Assembly: GCA_964412105.1 (NCBI GenBank)
Contig: CAYPNM010000032.1
Location: 1-36,585, forward strand
DNA: 36,585 nt
Direction: 5' to 3'
Source of the DNA: JAKAGZ01 sp964412105
GTDB lineage: Bacteria; Bacteroidota; Ignavibacteria; Ignavibacteriales; Ignavibacteriaceae
The position numbers and the translations under genes were made by a program. Shown here piece after piece: positions 9,216 to 18,236 of this stretch. The notes under the pieces were generated by a model. That model had not been told where the DNA came from. It saw nothing but the letters and a program-made list of their open reading frames with translations, and searched no databases. Numbering within the stretch: the first letter of the stretch is position 1; the number at the start of each line of letters is the position of its first letter.

Positions 9216-9705
9216 CTATTTTAGCAAAACCATCTTTTTTATTTGTGAAAAACTTCCGGCTTCGATTCTATAAAAATAAATTCCGCTAGAATACTTTGAT
9301 GCATTAAAAGCAACATTATACCTGCCGGCAGGTTTTTGCTCATTAACGAGTGTAGCAATTTCTCTTCTAAGAATGTCATATACTTTTAATTTTACAAAAG
9401 AAGATTTTGGTATCTCATAATTAATTATAGTGGACGGATTAAAAGAATTAAGATAATTTTGAAATAAGGCAAATTGTTTTGGATATATTTTATTTGAGTT
9501 AATAGCAGAAAAATTGCCAGCTGTACCTGTAGGAACTACCTGCCTTGCTATCATCTGCGGCTGTCCCTGATATTGCCAAAATTCCTGACATTAAGAGTAA
9601 CCTCGTAAGTTACGTCTCTTTTTTGTTTAAAGGTGATCGATACCACTAAAGAATCACTGAAATAGCGAATAGCATTATTAATTTAACAGCGGTAAAAAAT
9701 TTCAT
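9216..9705 (-). pseudogene. broken secreted protein with T9SS C-terminal sorting domain
   Basis: The open 3' part encodes a typical T9SS type A sorting domain: FQNYLNSFNPSTIINYEIP, then VKLKVYDILRREIATLVNEQ, then SGIYFYRIEAGSFSQIKKM and a terminal LLK. Upstream, an ATG at 9705 opens a signal peptide (MKFFTAVKLIMLFAISVIL) that stops at TAG 9646-9648. The next frame continues as SDSLVVSITFKQKRDVTYEV until a TGA near 9550. Signal peptide, short middle and sorting domain therefore lie in three different frames. The parent was a secreted protein that has lost its body and its frame. The remnant starts 9 bp after rlmB on the same strand. An ATG at 9554 could still open the last 112 codons, but without an export signal. 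Confidence 0.75.
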
Positions 9706-9714
9706 AATATCACA

Positions 9715-10464
9715 CTAAAGGTTTCTTTGACGTAAGATTTCAAACAATATTATACCAGTTGCAACTGAAACATTTAGCGATTGAATTTTCCCCCTCATAG
9801 GTATATTAACAAGTATATCACAATTTTCTGCAGTCAACCTTCTGATTCCCTTTTCTTCATTGCCTACAATAAGTGCAACAGGAACCTTATAATCAACTTG
9901 AGTATAAGCTTTACCTTTTGATATCCCTTCAGAAGAATTTTCAAGTGAAGAGCCTATTATCCAGAAGCCATTATTTTTCAGTTCACTTATGGCATTAGAG
10001 AGATTATTGATAGAACATATTTTTAAATGCTCGGTTGCACCGGCAGAGGTCTTGACAACTGTTTCATTAACAGGAGCACTGTTATGTTTTGTAATCAATA
10101 TTCCATGCACTTCAGAACATTCTGCAGTACGCAAAATAGCCCCAACGTTATGTGTATCCTGAATGGAATCAAGAATCAGTAGTAAAGGGTATGAAAATTT
10201 TTGAGAATAAGAAATGATTTCGTCTAGAGAGTAAAATTTTTGATTGGTTTTTCTAGCAACAACTCCTTGAGTATTTTTGCTTTTGGTCAGCTCACTAAAT
10301 TTCTGAACAGGAATTTCATTACATTTGATTCCCTTCTTTTTCGCAGCAATCCGGATAGCATTAATGATTCCGCCTTTTTGACCGTACAAAAGATAAACCT
10401 GCTCAATTTTTTCTCCAGAATTTATTGCTTCAAGTACAGGTTTTCTTCCAATAATTAAATTCAT
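9715..10464 (-). CDS. rlmB: TrmH/SpoU family rRNA 2'-O-methyltransferase (RlmB-like)
   Basis: This SPOUT-class enzyme transfers methyl from S-adenosylmethionine to a ribose 2'-OH; RlmB modifies G2251 of 23S rRNA. The 249-residue length fits RlmB. The N-terminal substrate-binding domain starts NLIIGRKPVLEAI. The C-terminal knotted domain carries the three family motifs: DSIQDTHNVGAILRTAE, then LIVGNEEKGI, then IPMRGKIQSLNVSVATGI. The exact rRNA target is inferred from family only. It is the last intact gene of the hisS-lgt run, 8 bp after lgt. Confidence 0.9.
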   Translation of the reverse strand: MNLIIGRKPVLEAINSGEKIEQVYLLYGQKGGIINAIRIAAKKKGIKCNEIPVQKFSELTKSKNTQGVVARKTNQKFYSLDEIISYSQKFSYPLLLILDSIQDTHNVGAILRTAECSEVHGILITKHNSAPVNETVVKTSAGATEHLKICSINNLSNAISELKNNGFWIIGSSLENSSEGISKGKAYTQVDYKVPVALIVGNEEKGIRRLTAENCDILVNIPMRGKIQSLNVSVATGIILFEILRQRNL

Positions 10465-10472
10465 TCACCAAA

Positions 10473-11354
10473 TCATTTTTTATTTTTCTTCTCGGGCATT
10501 TCCTTCTTTACAGGTACAGGAATAAACTTGGGACGATCCTTATGTTTTGAAAAGTAATATAATCCTACCAGGCCTGCAATTACCATCACCACTGAAATCA
10601 ATTGCGCTTCAGTTAATCCAAATAAATATCTGGGATTTAGTCTGATAAATTCAATAGAGAATCTTTCAATTCCTGCAAGAATCAGGTAATACATAAAAAG
10701 CTTACCATCTGCCCAATCTTTCTTTCTCAATTTCCAGAGTATAAAAAATATTATTACTGCTAATATAAATTCATAAATAGGGGTGGGATGCAATGGGGTG
10801 TTATCCGGAACGCCGTTCGGAAAATGTTTGGCAATATCCGGAAAATATTTCTGGAAATTAAAATCCCTAAACATTACTGACGGAGGAACTGTGCCGTGGG
10901 AATAATTAACTCCCCAGGGTAAATTTGTTGGTATACCGTAATCACCGTCACCGGCAAGATGACAGCCAATTCTACCTATCCCATATGCAAGGATTAATGA
11001 AGGTGAAGCAGCATCAGCAACTACTAAAAAGGGAATTTTTTTCCTTCTTATATAAATCCATATCACAATAATCGAAAGTATTAAACCGCCATAGAAAGTT
11101 AATCCTCCCGGCGAGAAGGCCATTAGTGGATCTTTTAGAAATTCACTCCAGTTTTCAAACAAATAAAAGAGCTTGCTACCAATGATTCCAAAAATTATAG
11201 CGAAAAGCGTTATCTCTGTAGCTATATTCTGATCGAGTTTCTTTCTTTCAAATTCTTTACCTAATATATAGCTGGCAACTATGAATGCTATTCCAAGCAT
11301 CAAACCATAGCTGTAAACTGTAAACGGACCAATTTTAAATAGCTCAGGATACAT
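10473..11354 (-). CDS. lgt: prolipoprotein diacylglyceryl transferase
   Basis: Lgt is the inner-membrane enzyme that moves diacylglycerol from phosphatidylglycerol to the lipobox cysteine, the first step of lipoprotein maturation. At 293 residues with about seven membrane segments it has normal size. Visible signatures are the N-terminal YSYGLMLGIAF, the core GRIGCHLAGDGDYG (the Bacteroidota-like form of the GRxGN motif), and HPTPIYE near the C-terminus. The tail after about residue 275 is lysine-rich and cytoplasmic. The start codon overlaps the stop of the preceding gene by one base (TAATG), so translation is probably coupled. Lipoproteins at 22847 and 24270 are obvious clients. Confidence 0.96.
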   Translation of the reverse strand: MYPELFKIGPFTVYSYGLMLGIAFIVASYILGKEFERKKLDQNIATEITLFAIIFGIIGSKLFYLFENWSEFLKDPLMAFSPGGLTFYGGLILSIIVIWIYIRRKKIPFLVVADAASPSLILAYGIGRIGCHLAGDGDYGIPTNLPWGVNYSHGTVPPSVMFRDFNFQKYFPDIAKHFPNGVPDNTPLHPTPIYEFILAVIIFFILWKLRKKDWADGKLFMYYLILAGIERFSIEFIRLNPRYLFGLTEAQLISVVMVIAGLVGLYYFSKHKDRPKFIPVPVKKEMPEKKNKK

Positions 11355-11878
11355 TAAAGTTTACCTTCATTAGAATATTTAAATTTTTTGGTTGCAATTT
11401 CAAATTTGATGAATTCCCTGTTATTTCTCTTTTCAGGTAAAAATACATTTATAAGTTTTATACTTTTCTTAAAAATATTAAAATCAACAATAGCACTGTT
11501 TATGCTCCCGTCTTGCTTAATAATATTAATAGTATATTTACCGTAAAGGTCTTCAAAAAACACTTTTTTTCGCGCCGGACCGGAGTTATTTATATAACCA
11601 GCCTTAGTTTTCAATCCCAAGATAATAATATCTATAGTCTTCTTTTGCTTAATGGCATTTACTGATAATTCATAATTAAGATTAGAAAACTGTAGAATCG
11701 TAATTAATCCAATACAATAATATTGCTTTTGCCCTGAGATATCTGTGGAAAAATAAATCTCACAAATAAATTCAATCCCGGAATCTTTCTTTTCAGGAAT
11801 AGATTCCCTAATTACAGAAATTTTCTTTTCACGTGATTTGGGAATTTCAGGTACTAATTTCTGTTTTTTAAGAGGCAT
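11354..11878 (-). CDS. uncharacterised 174-residue basic protein between hisS and lgt
   Basis: I do not recognise the family. The first 30 residues are rich in K, E and P (KKQKLVPEIPKSREKK). The rest reads as beta-rich with alternating hydrophobic residues (FICEIYFSTDI, KQYYCIGLITIL, KTIDIIILGLKTKAGYI) and many lysines. No signal peptide, membrane helix or catalytic motif stands out. It lies 20 bp after hisS and overlaps the lgt start by one base, so it is almost certainly expressed with both. That placement, together with low A/T-biased complexity, suggests a lineage-restricted gene inside an otherwise standard run. Confidence 0.65.
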   Translation of the reverse strand: MPLKKQKLVPEIPKSREKKISVIRESIPEKKDSGIEFICEIYFSTDISGQKQYYCIGLITILQFSNLNYELSVNAIKQKKTIDIIILGLKTKAGYINNSGPARKKVFFEDLYGKYTINIIKQDGSINSAIVDFNIFKKSIKLINVFLPEKRNNREFIKFEIATKKFKYSNEGKL

Positions 11879-11898
11879 TATTTTAACTAAGGGATTTT

Positions 11899-13158
11899 TT
11901 ATAATGAAATAGCTTTTATCATTTCATCAACATCTTTTAAAGAAAATTCTTTTTGCTCGCCTGATTCCATATTTTTCAAATTAACTTTTCCGAATTTGTA
12001 TTCTTCCCCTCCTAAAAAAAGAACATATCGGGCATTAAGTTTATTTGCTTCCCGCATCTGTGCTTTGACACTTCTGTCCAGGTAATCAAAATCTACTGAT
12101 AGGTTTTTCATCCTGAAACCTAATGCCAAATATACCACTTCGCTTGTCAGTTCTTGATCAAGCCTTACTATATAAAGATCAATCTTATCTGCAGGAATCT
12201 TTAGGGAATTTTCGTTTTCGCAGGCTAGAAGTATTCTTTCAATTCCGGCAGCAAAACCGACTCCCGGAGTCGGATCGCCACCTAATTGTTCAACCAAAAG
12301 ATCATATCTCCCGCCTCCGACCAGTGCGCTTTGGGACCCCACTTTTCCACTCAATATTTCAAATGTGGTTTTTGTATAATAATCCAGACCCCTTACAAGC
12401 GTCGGATCAACTTCATAAGGAATATTTAATTTGGTAAGAAGCTCCTGCACTTTATCAAAATCATTTTTACTCTCATCATCAATATAATCAATCAGCAGAG
12501 GAGCATTTTTCATAATTTTCATATCCGATTCAACTTTACTGTCAAATAGTCTGAGAATATTTGTCTCAAGTCGTTTCCTGCTATCTTCGGATAAATCACT
12601 TTTTTTGTCTTCCAGGTATTCACGCAATTTTATTTTATAGCTTGCTCTAGCTTTAGGGATACCCATTGAATTTATCTTCACCTTTAAATCCTTTAGCCCC
12701 ATGTTCTTTAAAATAAAAAAGGCAATACCTATCAATTCAGCGTCAAGAGCCATGGATTTACTACCGAGAGCTTCACCTCCGAATTGATGAAACTGCCTGA
12801 GCCTTCCGGCCTGTGGTCTTTCCTGGCGAAACATTGGAGCAATATAAAAAAGTTTATTGAGGGATTGCTGTTTACCAAGAGAATGTTCTATAAAAGCTCG
12901 CACAACACCGGCCGTCATTTCTGGCTTAAGAGTAATACTAGTTTCGCTCCTGTCAACAAAGGAGTACATTTCCTTACCAACTATATCAGTTTCTTCGCCA
13001 ATACTTCTGGCAAACAACAATGTTTCCTCAAAAACCGGAGTACGTATCTCTTTATAATTATAATTAATAAAGATGTTTCTCACAGTAGTTTCAAGGAGAT
13101 ACCACTTTGATATTTCTGACGGAAGTATATCTTTGGTGCCTGTAATTGCTTTTATCAT
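11899..13158 (-). CDS. hisS: histidyl-tRNA synthetase
   Basis: HisS charges tRNA-His with histidine. The 419-residue protein shows class II motif 2 (FRQERPQAGRLRQFHQFGGE), the histidine-specific HisA and HisB segments (LVRGLDYYTKTTFEI and ALVGGGRYD), and motif 3 (GVGFAAGIERIL). The C-terminal anticodon-binding domain starts near residue 330. Length and motifs are standard. It lies 60 bp downstream of the PTS IIA-like gene on the same strand and leads the hisS / unknown / lgt / rlmB run. Confidence 0.97.
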   Translation of the reverse strand: MIKAITGTKDILPSEISKWYLLETTVRNIFINYNYKEIRTPVFEETLLFARSIGEETDIVGKEMYSFVDRSETSITLKPEMTAGVVRAFIEHSLGKQQSLNKLFYIAPMFRQERPQAGRLRQFHQFGGEALGSKSMALDAELIGIAFFILKNMGLKDLKVKINSMGIPKARASYKIKLREYLEDKKSDLSEDSRKRLETNILRLFDSKVESDMKIMKNAPLLIDYIDDESKNDFDKVQELLTKLNIPYEVDPTLVRGLDYYTKTTFEILSGKVGSQSALVGGGRYDLLVEQLGGDPTPGVGFAAGIERILLACENENSLKIPADKIDLYIVRLDQELTSEVVYLALGFRMKNLSVDFDYLDRSVKAQMREANKLNARYVLFLGGEEYKFGKVNLKNMESGEQKEFSLKDVDEMIKAISL

Positions 13159-13218
13159 AAAAAGAAAGTTTTAAAATTTTTGGGGTTGTACGAATCAAAA
13201 AATAAAAAGGAGCAAAAA

Positions 13219-13689
13219 TCAAACCTCGAAGTAATTTTCTTCTTCCTTTTTAAATAGGTCTAAAATTTCTTCATTAGATTTTGCTTCCAGCAATGAATTT
13301 CTAAATTCATCTTTATTCATCATCCTCGAAATGCGGCTTAATAATTTTATGTGAGTGCTTACCAGATTATCCTTTCCGACCAATAGAAAAACCAGATGAA
13401 CCGGCTGCTGATCCAGGGATTGATAATCGATTGGGTTGTTTGTCTTACCAAAGGCTCCTAATATTTCGTTTACGTGATTTGTCTTACCATGGGGGATAGC
13501 AAATCCTTTTCCCACTCCTGTGGACATAATTTTTTCTCTTTCAAGTACCGCTTCCCTTATCTTATCAATATCGTTTACTCTGGGATCGCCTTTGAAGAGA
13601 TCAATAAGTTCATTTATAACTTCTTCCTTCCCAGTACCTTTAAGATCGGATATTATAAAACCATCTTTTAGTAAATCTGCAACTTTCAT
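13219..13689 (-). CDS. PTS EIIA domain protein (PtsN/fructose-type)
   Basis: The 156-residue protein is a free-standing EIIA of the fructose/nitrogen type. The phosphorylated histidine is H67 in GKGFAIPHGKTNHV, the family signature. Such proteins accept phosphate from HPr or NPr. When unlinked to a transporter they usually act as regulators (PtsN-like) and do not take up sugar. No EIIB, EIIC, HPr or EI gene is in the window, so regulation is the better guess. Its start faces the divergent gene at 13918 across a 228-bp intergenic region that should hold both promoters. Confidence 0.85.
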   Translation of the reverse strand: MKVADLLKDGFIISDLKGTGKEEVINELIDLFKGDPRVNDIDKIREAVLEREKIMSTGVGKGFAIPHGKTNHVNEILGAFGKTNNPIDYQSLDQQPVHLVFLLVGKDNLVSTHIKLLSRISRMMNKDEFRNSLLEAKSNEEILDLFKKEEENYFEV

Positions 13690-13917
13690 CCTGCTTCCGC
13701 ATTAAACATTGAAAATTAAAATTAAATTTACTAATACCTGAGTAGTTTAGCAATGAATTATATCTAAATTAAAAGCGGTCGTTTATAGTTTTCACTCGTA
13801 TTATATTGCAACATTAGGAATTATTCAATAATTATATACTCCTTCTTTGCTGAATAGATTTGTTTACCTTAATTTAGTAGTGCGTTTTTTCAAAATTCCT
13901 CAAATTGTGGAGTTCAG

Positions 13918-15621
13918 ATGGATATACAAAATAAGACAGCTCTTGTTCTCGGTGGATGGGGGTTGGTAGGTACAGCAGTAGCTCGTAAACTAGTTCAGGA
14001 AAAGCCCAAGCAAGTTATTATTACTTCCCTTAGACTTTCAGAGGCACAGGATGCTGTTAAAAAATTAGAAATTGAATTCCCTGATAAAAAAGGAAAGAAT
14101 TTCTTCATACCTTGGGGCGGGGATATTTTTGTAAGGAATAAATTCAAGGATAAATATCGCGGTGATCTGCTTGCCGATAAAGAAACCAGGAAAATCCTGA
14201 TCTCCGATATTATGGATGAATTTTCGGATGAGGTTCTGAAAAGTTCAGCAATTTACAACCTTTTTACAGAATTTAAACCAAATGTAATAATCGATTGTAT
14301 AAATACTGCAACCGGTATAGCTTACCAGGATATATATTCAACTTACAGAAGCATCAGCCGGGCTATAAAAAACAAAGTAGATTATGATGTATTAGTTGAG
14401 GAAACAGAAAAATTATTATCAACATTGTATATTCCTCAACTCATCAGACACGTGCAGATACTCTATGCAAGTATGAGCCAGGTTAAAACTGAAGTCTACC
14501 TGAAGGTAGGAACAAGTGGAACCGGCGGAATGGGATTAAATATTCCCTACACACACAGTGAGGAAAAACCATCAAGAGTGCTTCTCAGTAAATCTTCTAT
14601 TGCAGGGGCACATACTTTGCTTTTATTCCTGATGGGCAGAACACCGGAAGGACCGATCACAAAGGAAATAAAGCCAACCGGAGCAATAGCTTGGAAAAGA
14701 ATTGAATTCGGTGAAATAAAAAGAAAAGGCCAGGCAATTGAATTGTTTGATATCGATTTGAGCGAAGCTGTTCCTTTGAAAGGTAAATTTGAGATATGTC
14801 AAAATAAATATTATAAATCTACAGGTGAAACCCTGAAGTCTGTATTTATTGACACCGGTGAAAATGGTATTTTCTCAAAAGGAGAATTTGAAACAATAAC
14901 TGCACAGAAGCAGATGGAATTTGTAACACCTGAAGAGATTGCGGACGTTGCAATTTATGAAATTAAAGGAGGTAATACAGGTAAAGACATAGTGAGTTCT
15001 CTTGATCACGCTACGCTTGAGCCAACATATCGCGCAGGGTATATGCAACATTCAGCAGCCGAGAAACTTGCACAGCTTGAAAACCAGCATAATATAAGTA
15101 GTGTTGCTTTTGAACTATTAGGCCCTCCAAGATTATCAAAACTTCTTTTTGAGATTCACCTTATTAGAAGAATCTGCAAAACAATGAAAGACATTCTAAA
15201 AACTCCTGCAAAAGAACTTTCTGATAAATGTTTTGATATAATTTCCAATGACTCAAAGCAAAGAAGTGAAATTCTTTCCATCGGAATTCCAATTCTGTTT
15301 CCAAACGGCGAATCCCTTTTAAGAGGAAGCATTATAAAAATTCCTGCATTCCAGGGAGAAAACGTTCTGGATATAAGTCCTGAGAATATTGACAAATGGG
15401 CTTTTGAAGGCTGGCTTGATCTTAGGGTAGGTAATATGGAAAAATGGCAAAATAGAATTAAAGACCTTATAGAAGAAGCGGAAGATATCCCGGAAACTGA
15501 TACAAGCTCACAGCATGTAAGAACTAGATCCTACTGGGGAAATTTTGAAGAGATAAATATTGGAAAAATTTGCAGCTGGATCTTCATTCATGAAGAACAA
15601 GGCAGGAGAATGAAAGCTTAA
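13918..15621 (+). CDS. large Rossmann-fold (SDR-like) protein of unknown substrate
   Basis: The N-terminus KTALVLGGWGLVGTAVARKL has the GGxGxxG nucleotide-binding loop of short-chain dehydrogenase/epimerase proteins. A later SKSSIAGAHTLLLFLMGRTPEGP region (about 222-245) lies in the extended fold. At 567 residues it is about twice the length of a classical SDR. The C-terminal 200 residues (from about TYRAGYMQHSAAEKL) match nothing I can name. No signal peptide is visible. The start follows GGAG about 8 bases upstream. It overlaps the convergent TPR gene by 4 bp at its end. An NAD(P)-linked oxidoreductase or epimerase is likely, but the substrate is unknown. Confidence 0.72.
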   Translation: MDIQNKTALVLGGWGLVGTAVARKLVQEKPKQVIITSLRLSEAQDAVKKLEIEFPDKKGKNFFIPWGGDIFVRNKFKDKYRGDLLADKETRKILISDIMDEFSDEVLKSSAIYNLFTEFKPNVIIDCINTATGIAYQDIYSTYRSISRAIKNKVDYDVLVEETEKLLSTLYIPQLIRHVQILYASMSQVKTEVYLKVGTSGTGGMGLNIPYTHSEEKPSRVLLSKSSIAGAHTLLLFLMGRTPEGPITKEIKPTGAIAWKRIEFGEIKRKGQAIELFDIDLSEAVPLKGKFEICQNKYYKSTGETLKSVFIDTGENGIFSKGEFETITAQKQMEFVTPEEIADVAIYEIKGGNTGKDIVSSLDHATLEPTYRAGYMQHSAAEKLAQLENQHNISSVAFELLGPPRLSKLLFEIHLIRRICKTMKDILKTPAKELSDKCFDIISNDSKQRSEILSIGIPILFPNGESLLRGSIIKIPAFQGENVLDISPENIDKWAFEGWLDLRVGNMEKWQNRIKDLIEEAEDIPETDTSSQHVRTRSYWGNFEEINIGKICSWIFIHEEQGRRMKA

Positions 15622-16103
15622 TTAAGATATGAATATACTCTTGTAAGTGATTTTTCCGCTTCTTCATAAGTAGGATTTAACTGCAATGCTTCTTTGTAAC
15701 AGAAGATTGCGTCTTCCCAGAGACCCCTCATCTCCGAAATTCTTCCAAGATTGTAAAGAGGATAAAACCTGAACTCGTTCTGAGGGGCATTTAGCGCTTT
15801 ATTCAGCCACTCAACTGCGTGATCATATTGCCCTAAGTTTATGTAGTATGATCCAATATCATTATATATATCTCCATTATCAGGAGCCAGAAAAATAGCG
15901 AGGACGCATTCATTAATTGCTGCTTCATATCTTTCAAGATATCCATAAATCCGTCCAAGTCGAGTGAAAGCTTCTGCCGTTGGATTATATGTGATTGAAA
16001 GTTTTAGATATTCAATTGCATCTGTTAAATTCCCCTTAGCCTGCAAACTGCATGCTTTGTTAAAATATTTTTCAGCTCTTGAAATATTATCTTTCTCCGA
16101 CAT
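15618..16103 (-). CDS. small tetratricopeptide repeat protein
   Basis: The 161-residue protein is almost wholly TPR. About four 34-residue units are visible, with consensus features such as AEKYFNKACSLQAKGNLTDAIEYLKLSI, YEAAINECVLAIFLAPDNGDIYNDIGSYYINLG, DHAVEWLNKAL and DAIFCYKEALQLNPTYEEA. TPRs form helical scaffolds for protein contacts. There is no signal peptide or membrane segment, so it is presumably a cytoplasmic adaptor. The 3' end overlaps the convergent Rossmann-fold gene by 4 bp. A short inverted repeat, GGTTGA...TCAACC, lies in the 189-bp gap behind its start but lacks a T-tract. Confidence 0.85.
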   Translation of the reverse strand: MSEKDNISRAEKYFNKACSLQAKGNLTDAIEYLKLSITYNPTAEAFTRLGRIYGYLERYEAAINECVLAIFLAPDNGDIYNDIGSYYINLGQYDHAVEWLNKALNAPQNEFRFYPLYNLGRISEMRGLWEDAIFCYKEALQLNPTYEEAEKSLTRVYSYLN

Positions 16104-16292
16104 CCGATTTCTCCAATACTTGGGGAAATTGATATAAAAAACCGCTTTTCCTTCATCCTGGATGTAAGAATTTCATAAAATCAGAGAAAAATTGTAATTA
16201 ATTATAGACGAGAGCGCAGTATCACTCTACCAAGGGTTGATAGGAATAGTCAACCGAACTTATATTAAATCAAAAATATTGTCGGCTCAGCT

Positions 16293-17039
16293 TCATCCGC
16301 AGATTAACTGCTCTTCTAGAAGTACTGCCTTAGGAAACAAAACATTATTTTCAAGATGAACGTGTTTATGTAGATCTTCTTCAAATTCCTTTAGTTCCTT
16401 TAAGCAGGCTTTGTAAGTATTACAAGCATCTGAGGGGATTGCATAACTATTTGTCAACTTTTTAATGCTGTACATACTTTCTCCTGCAGATTGATGCTCA
16501 AGTTCCATCATATTAATTGGATTGCCAATTCTGCCGAAATATGGTTTTTCAAATTTGGTCTCACCATTTCGGACTCTGACCAGATATTTTATATAGGGAA
16601 AAAGTATTTCTTCTTCCTTCATCATATGCTGTTTCAGCTCTTTAGAAACCCCGGAAAATATTTTAGCGACTTTAATTGTTTCAGGATGGTTTTTCCCGTG
16701 AGACGAGGCAACTTTCTCCGCGTGAGAAGAGATTAGTGGAATCATATATACGACATACTTATGATGATTATTAACTATATAATCCACTATAAAATCAAGA
16801 TCTCTGTCATCAAATCTTTCCGAAATTTCAACTTTTGCAGACTCCATTTTTTCTATTTCAGAATAGACCAGATTAGGATCGGTTCCATTTTCCTGACATG
16901 CCTGAGCGATTGTTTTGTTTCCACCACAACAAAAATCCAAATCATATTTTTCAAATATGCCGGCGGTCTTAACATTTTTAGTGACTATATCAGCGAGTGT
17001 TAGTTCTGAATATGTCTCAAAAACATTATTATTAATCAT
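16293..17039 (-). CDS. ric: iron-sulfur cluster repair di-iron protein (RIC/ScdA/YtfE)
   Basis: RIC proteins restore Fe-S clusters damaged by nitric oxide or peroxide using a hemerythrin-like di-iron site. The N-terminal ScdA_N domain (about 10-65) contains the signature DFCCGG (C37-C38). The C-terminal domain carries the expected histidines and glutamates: NNHHKY, SHGKNHPE, QHMMKEEEILFPYI, ELEHQSAG and KHVHLENNVLFPKA. The 248-residue length is typical. A good AGGAGA ribosome binding site precedes the ATG. It lies 31 bp after the NapH/NosR-like gene and is likely co-transcribed with it under the Rrf2 regulator upstream. Confidence 0.94.
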   Translation of the reverse strand: MINNNVFETYSELTLADIVTKNVKTAGIFEKYDLDFCCGGNKTIAQACQENGTDPNLVYSEIEKMESAKVEISERFDDRDLDFIVDYIVNNHHKYVVYMIPLISSHAEKVASSHGKNHPETIKVAKIFSGVSKELKQHMMKEEEILFPYIKYLVRVRNGETKFEKPYFGRIGNPINMMELEHQSAGESMYSIKKLTNSYAIPSDACNTYKACLKELKEFEEDLHKHVHLENNVLFPKAVLLEEQLICG

Positions 17040-17070
17040 TGCTGTCTCCTATGTTTATAAATGAGATCCA

Positions 17071-18189
17071 TTATTTATTAATTTCACCCTTTAATATTTC
17101 ACTTTTTTTCTCTTTTGTTTCAGAAGTTGCTTCCTTATTAAATTTCTCAACAGCTGCTGTTCCGGTCGGATGTCCATATGTATTCATATGCTTATAATAG
17201 ATTAAATACTCCTGACGGGTAATATCATTATGCCAATGACCTGTTATCATTGCCAATCCTGTAACTGCCATAAATATGAGAACGATTGCTACGGCAATTC
17301 TTTTCTTTGACACTTTCTTTTTAGTAATCAACGAACTTACATAGAGCGTATCGGCAACGGGACAGGCATCAATACAGTTCAGACAGGTCGTGCACTCGTC
17401 TGAGTAGACTGTTTTGACTTTATCAACTTTTATATTTGATGGACAAGCCTTATTGCACAAACCGCAGTCTATACAGCTGACAGGATTTCTTTTAATTTTG
17501 TTTGGGCTCAGAAATGAAACTAATCCAAGTAATGCACCATATGGACAAAGATACCTGCACCAAAAATTTTTTATAAAAACAGAAAGTAAGACTAATGAAC
17601 CAATAACTATCAATGCAAATCTGGAAATATCAGCAAAGAAATAGTACATTTTGAGATCAACAACCTGGTTGTATGGACTATCGAGAAAAGCTTTCACTGA
17701 AACGATCGTCATCAAAAAGAAAATTGCATAGGCAAAAAATCCAAGAAGAAGATACTTCAGACTTCTTAATGGATAATCTATAAATCCTGGAAGTTTTATT
17801 TTTTTGCGGAAGAGTTTATAAATAATTGTTTCGCCAAAGTCGCCTATTAACTCAGAAAGATAACCAATAGGACAAAGCCAGCTGCAGAACGATTTTCCGA
17901 AAACAAGTGATATTAAAACAATAGCCAGAAATATAAATAAACCTGCAGGGTGAGCGGGATGAATCTCTCCTGTCCTTAAAAACAAGTAAAAGCTCATTAA
18001 TGAACTTATAGGCAAAAATCCATCAACTCCTGGCGGACGAGATTGAAAAGCAATTGTTCCGCCGGATTGCAGGTAACTTGCAAAATGGTAAAATTCCACC
18101 CCTATCCAGATACATAAAGCGGCAAAAGCAGTCTGAATGTAGAATCTGTATTTCTGAATAGGCTCTTCTGTGTTTTTTATAATTTTCAT
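17071..18189 (-). CDS. NapH/NosR-like membrane ferredoxin-type protein (4Fe-4S)
   Basis: This 372-residue polytopic protein has about five or six membrane helices. It has two CxxxCP motifs at membrane edges (C102/C106 and C211/C215), as in NapH, NosR and RdxA/CcoG relatives, and two ferredoxin clusters (C239, C242, C245, C249 and C266, C269, C272, C276). A final helix (about 297-317) is followed by a hydrophilic tail. Such proteins move electrons between the quinol pool and periplasmic or membrane reductases. With a RIC gene next and an Rrf2 regulator before it, a role in nitrogen-oxide or nitrosative stress metabolism is likely but not shown. A palindromic operator overlaps its leader (18199-18223). 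Confidence 0.85.
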   Translation of the reverse strand: MKIIKNTEEPIQKYRFYIQTAFAALCIWIGVEFYHFASYLQSGGTIAFQSRPPGVDGFLPISSLMSFYLFLRTGEIHPAHPAGLFIFLAIVLISLVFGKSFCSWLCPIGYLSELIGDFGETIIYKLFRKKIKLPGFIDYPLRSLKYLLLGFFAYAIFFLMTIVSVKAFLDSPYNQVVDLKMYYFFADISRFALIVIGSLVLLSVFIKNFWCRYLCPYGALLGLVSFLSPNKIKRNPVSCIDCGLCNKACPSNIKVDKVKTVYSDECTTCLNCIDACPVADTLYVSSLITKKKVSKKRIAVAIVLIFMAVTGLAMITGHWHNDITRQEYLIYYKHMNTYGHPTGTAAVEKFNKEATSETKEKKSEILKGEINK

Positions 18190-18198
18190 TTTAACATC

Positions 18199-18223
18199 TA
18201 ATCAGATAAATTTATCCGATTTA
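18199..18223. promoter_or_regulatory. predicted Rrf2 operator upstream of the NapH/NosR-like gene
   Basis: TAATCAGAT, a 6-bp spacer, then ATCCGATTT form an imperfect inverted repeat 10 bp upstream of the start at 18189. The left half is identical to that of the operator in front of the rrf2 gene, and the spacing is the same. Inner bases AAATTT extend the symmetry. The site is probably bound by the Rrf2 protein encoded just upstream. Confidence 0.6.
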
Positions 18224-18236
18224 GCCCTAAAAATTT

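Noticed and set aside
12123..13110. Long plus-strand open frames within hisS
   Set aside because: Antisense shadows of a well-conserved gene; the same applies to other antisense frames inside purL, nuo genes and the T9SS protein.
16232..16252. GGTTGA...TCAACC inverted repeat as terminator of the RIC gene
   Set aside because: Stem of six with a nine-base loop and no T-tract on the minus strand; support is too weak.
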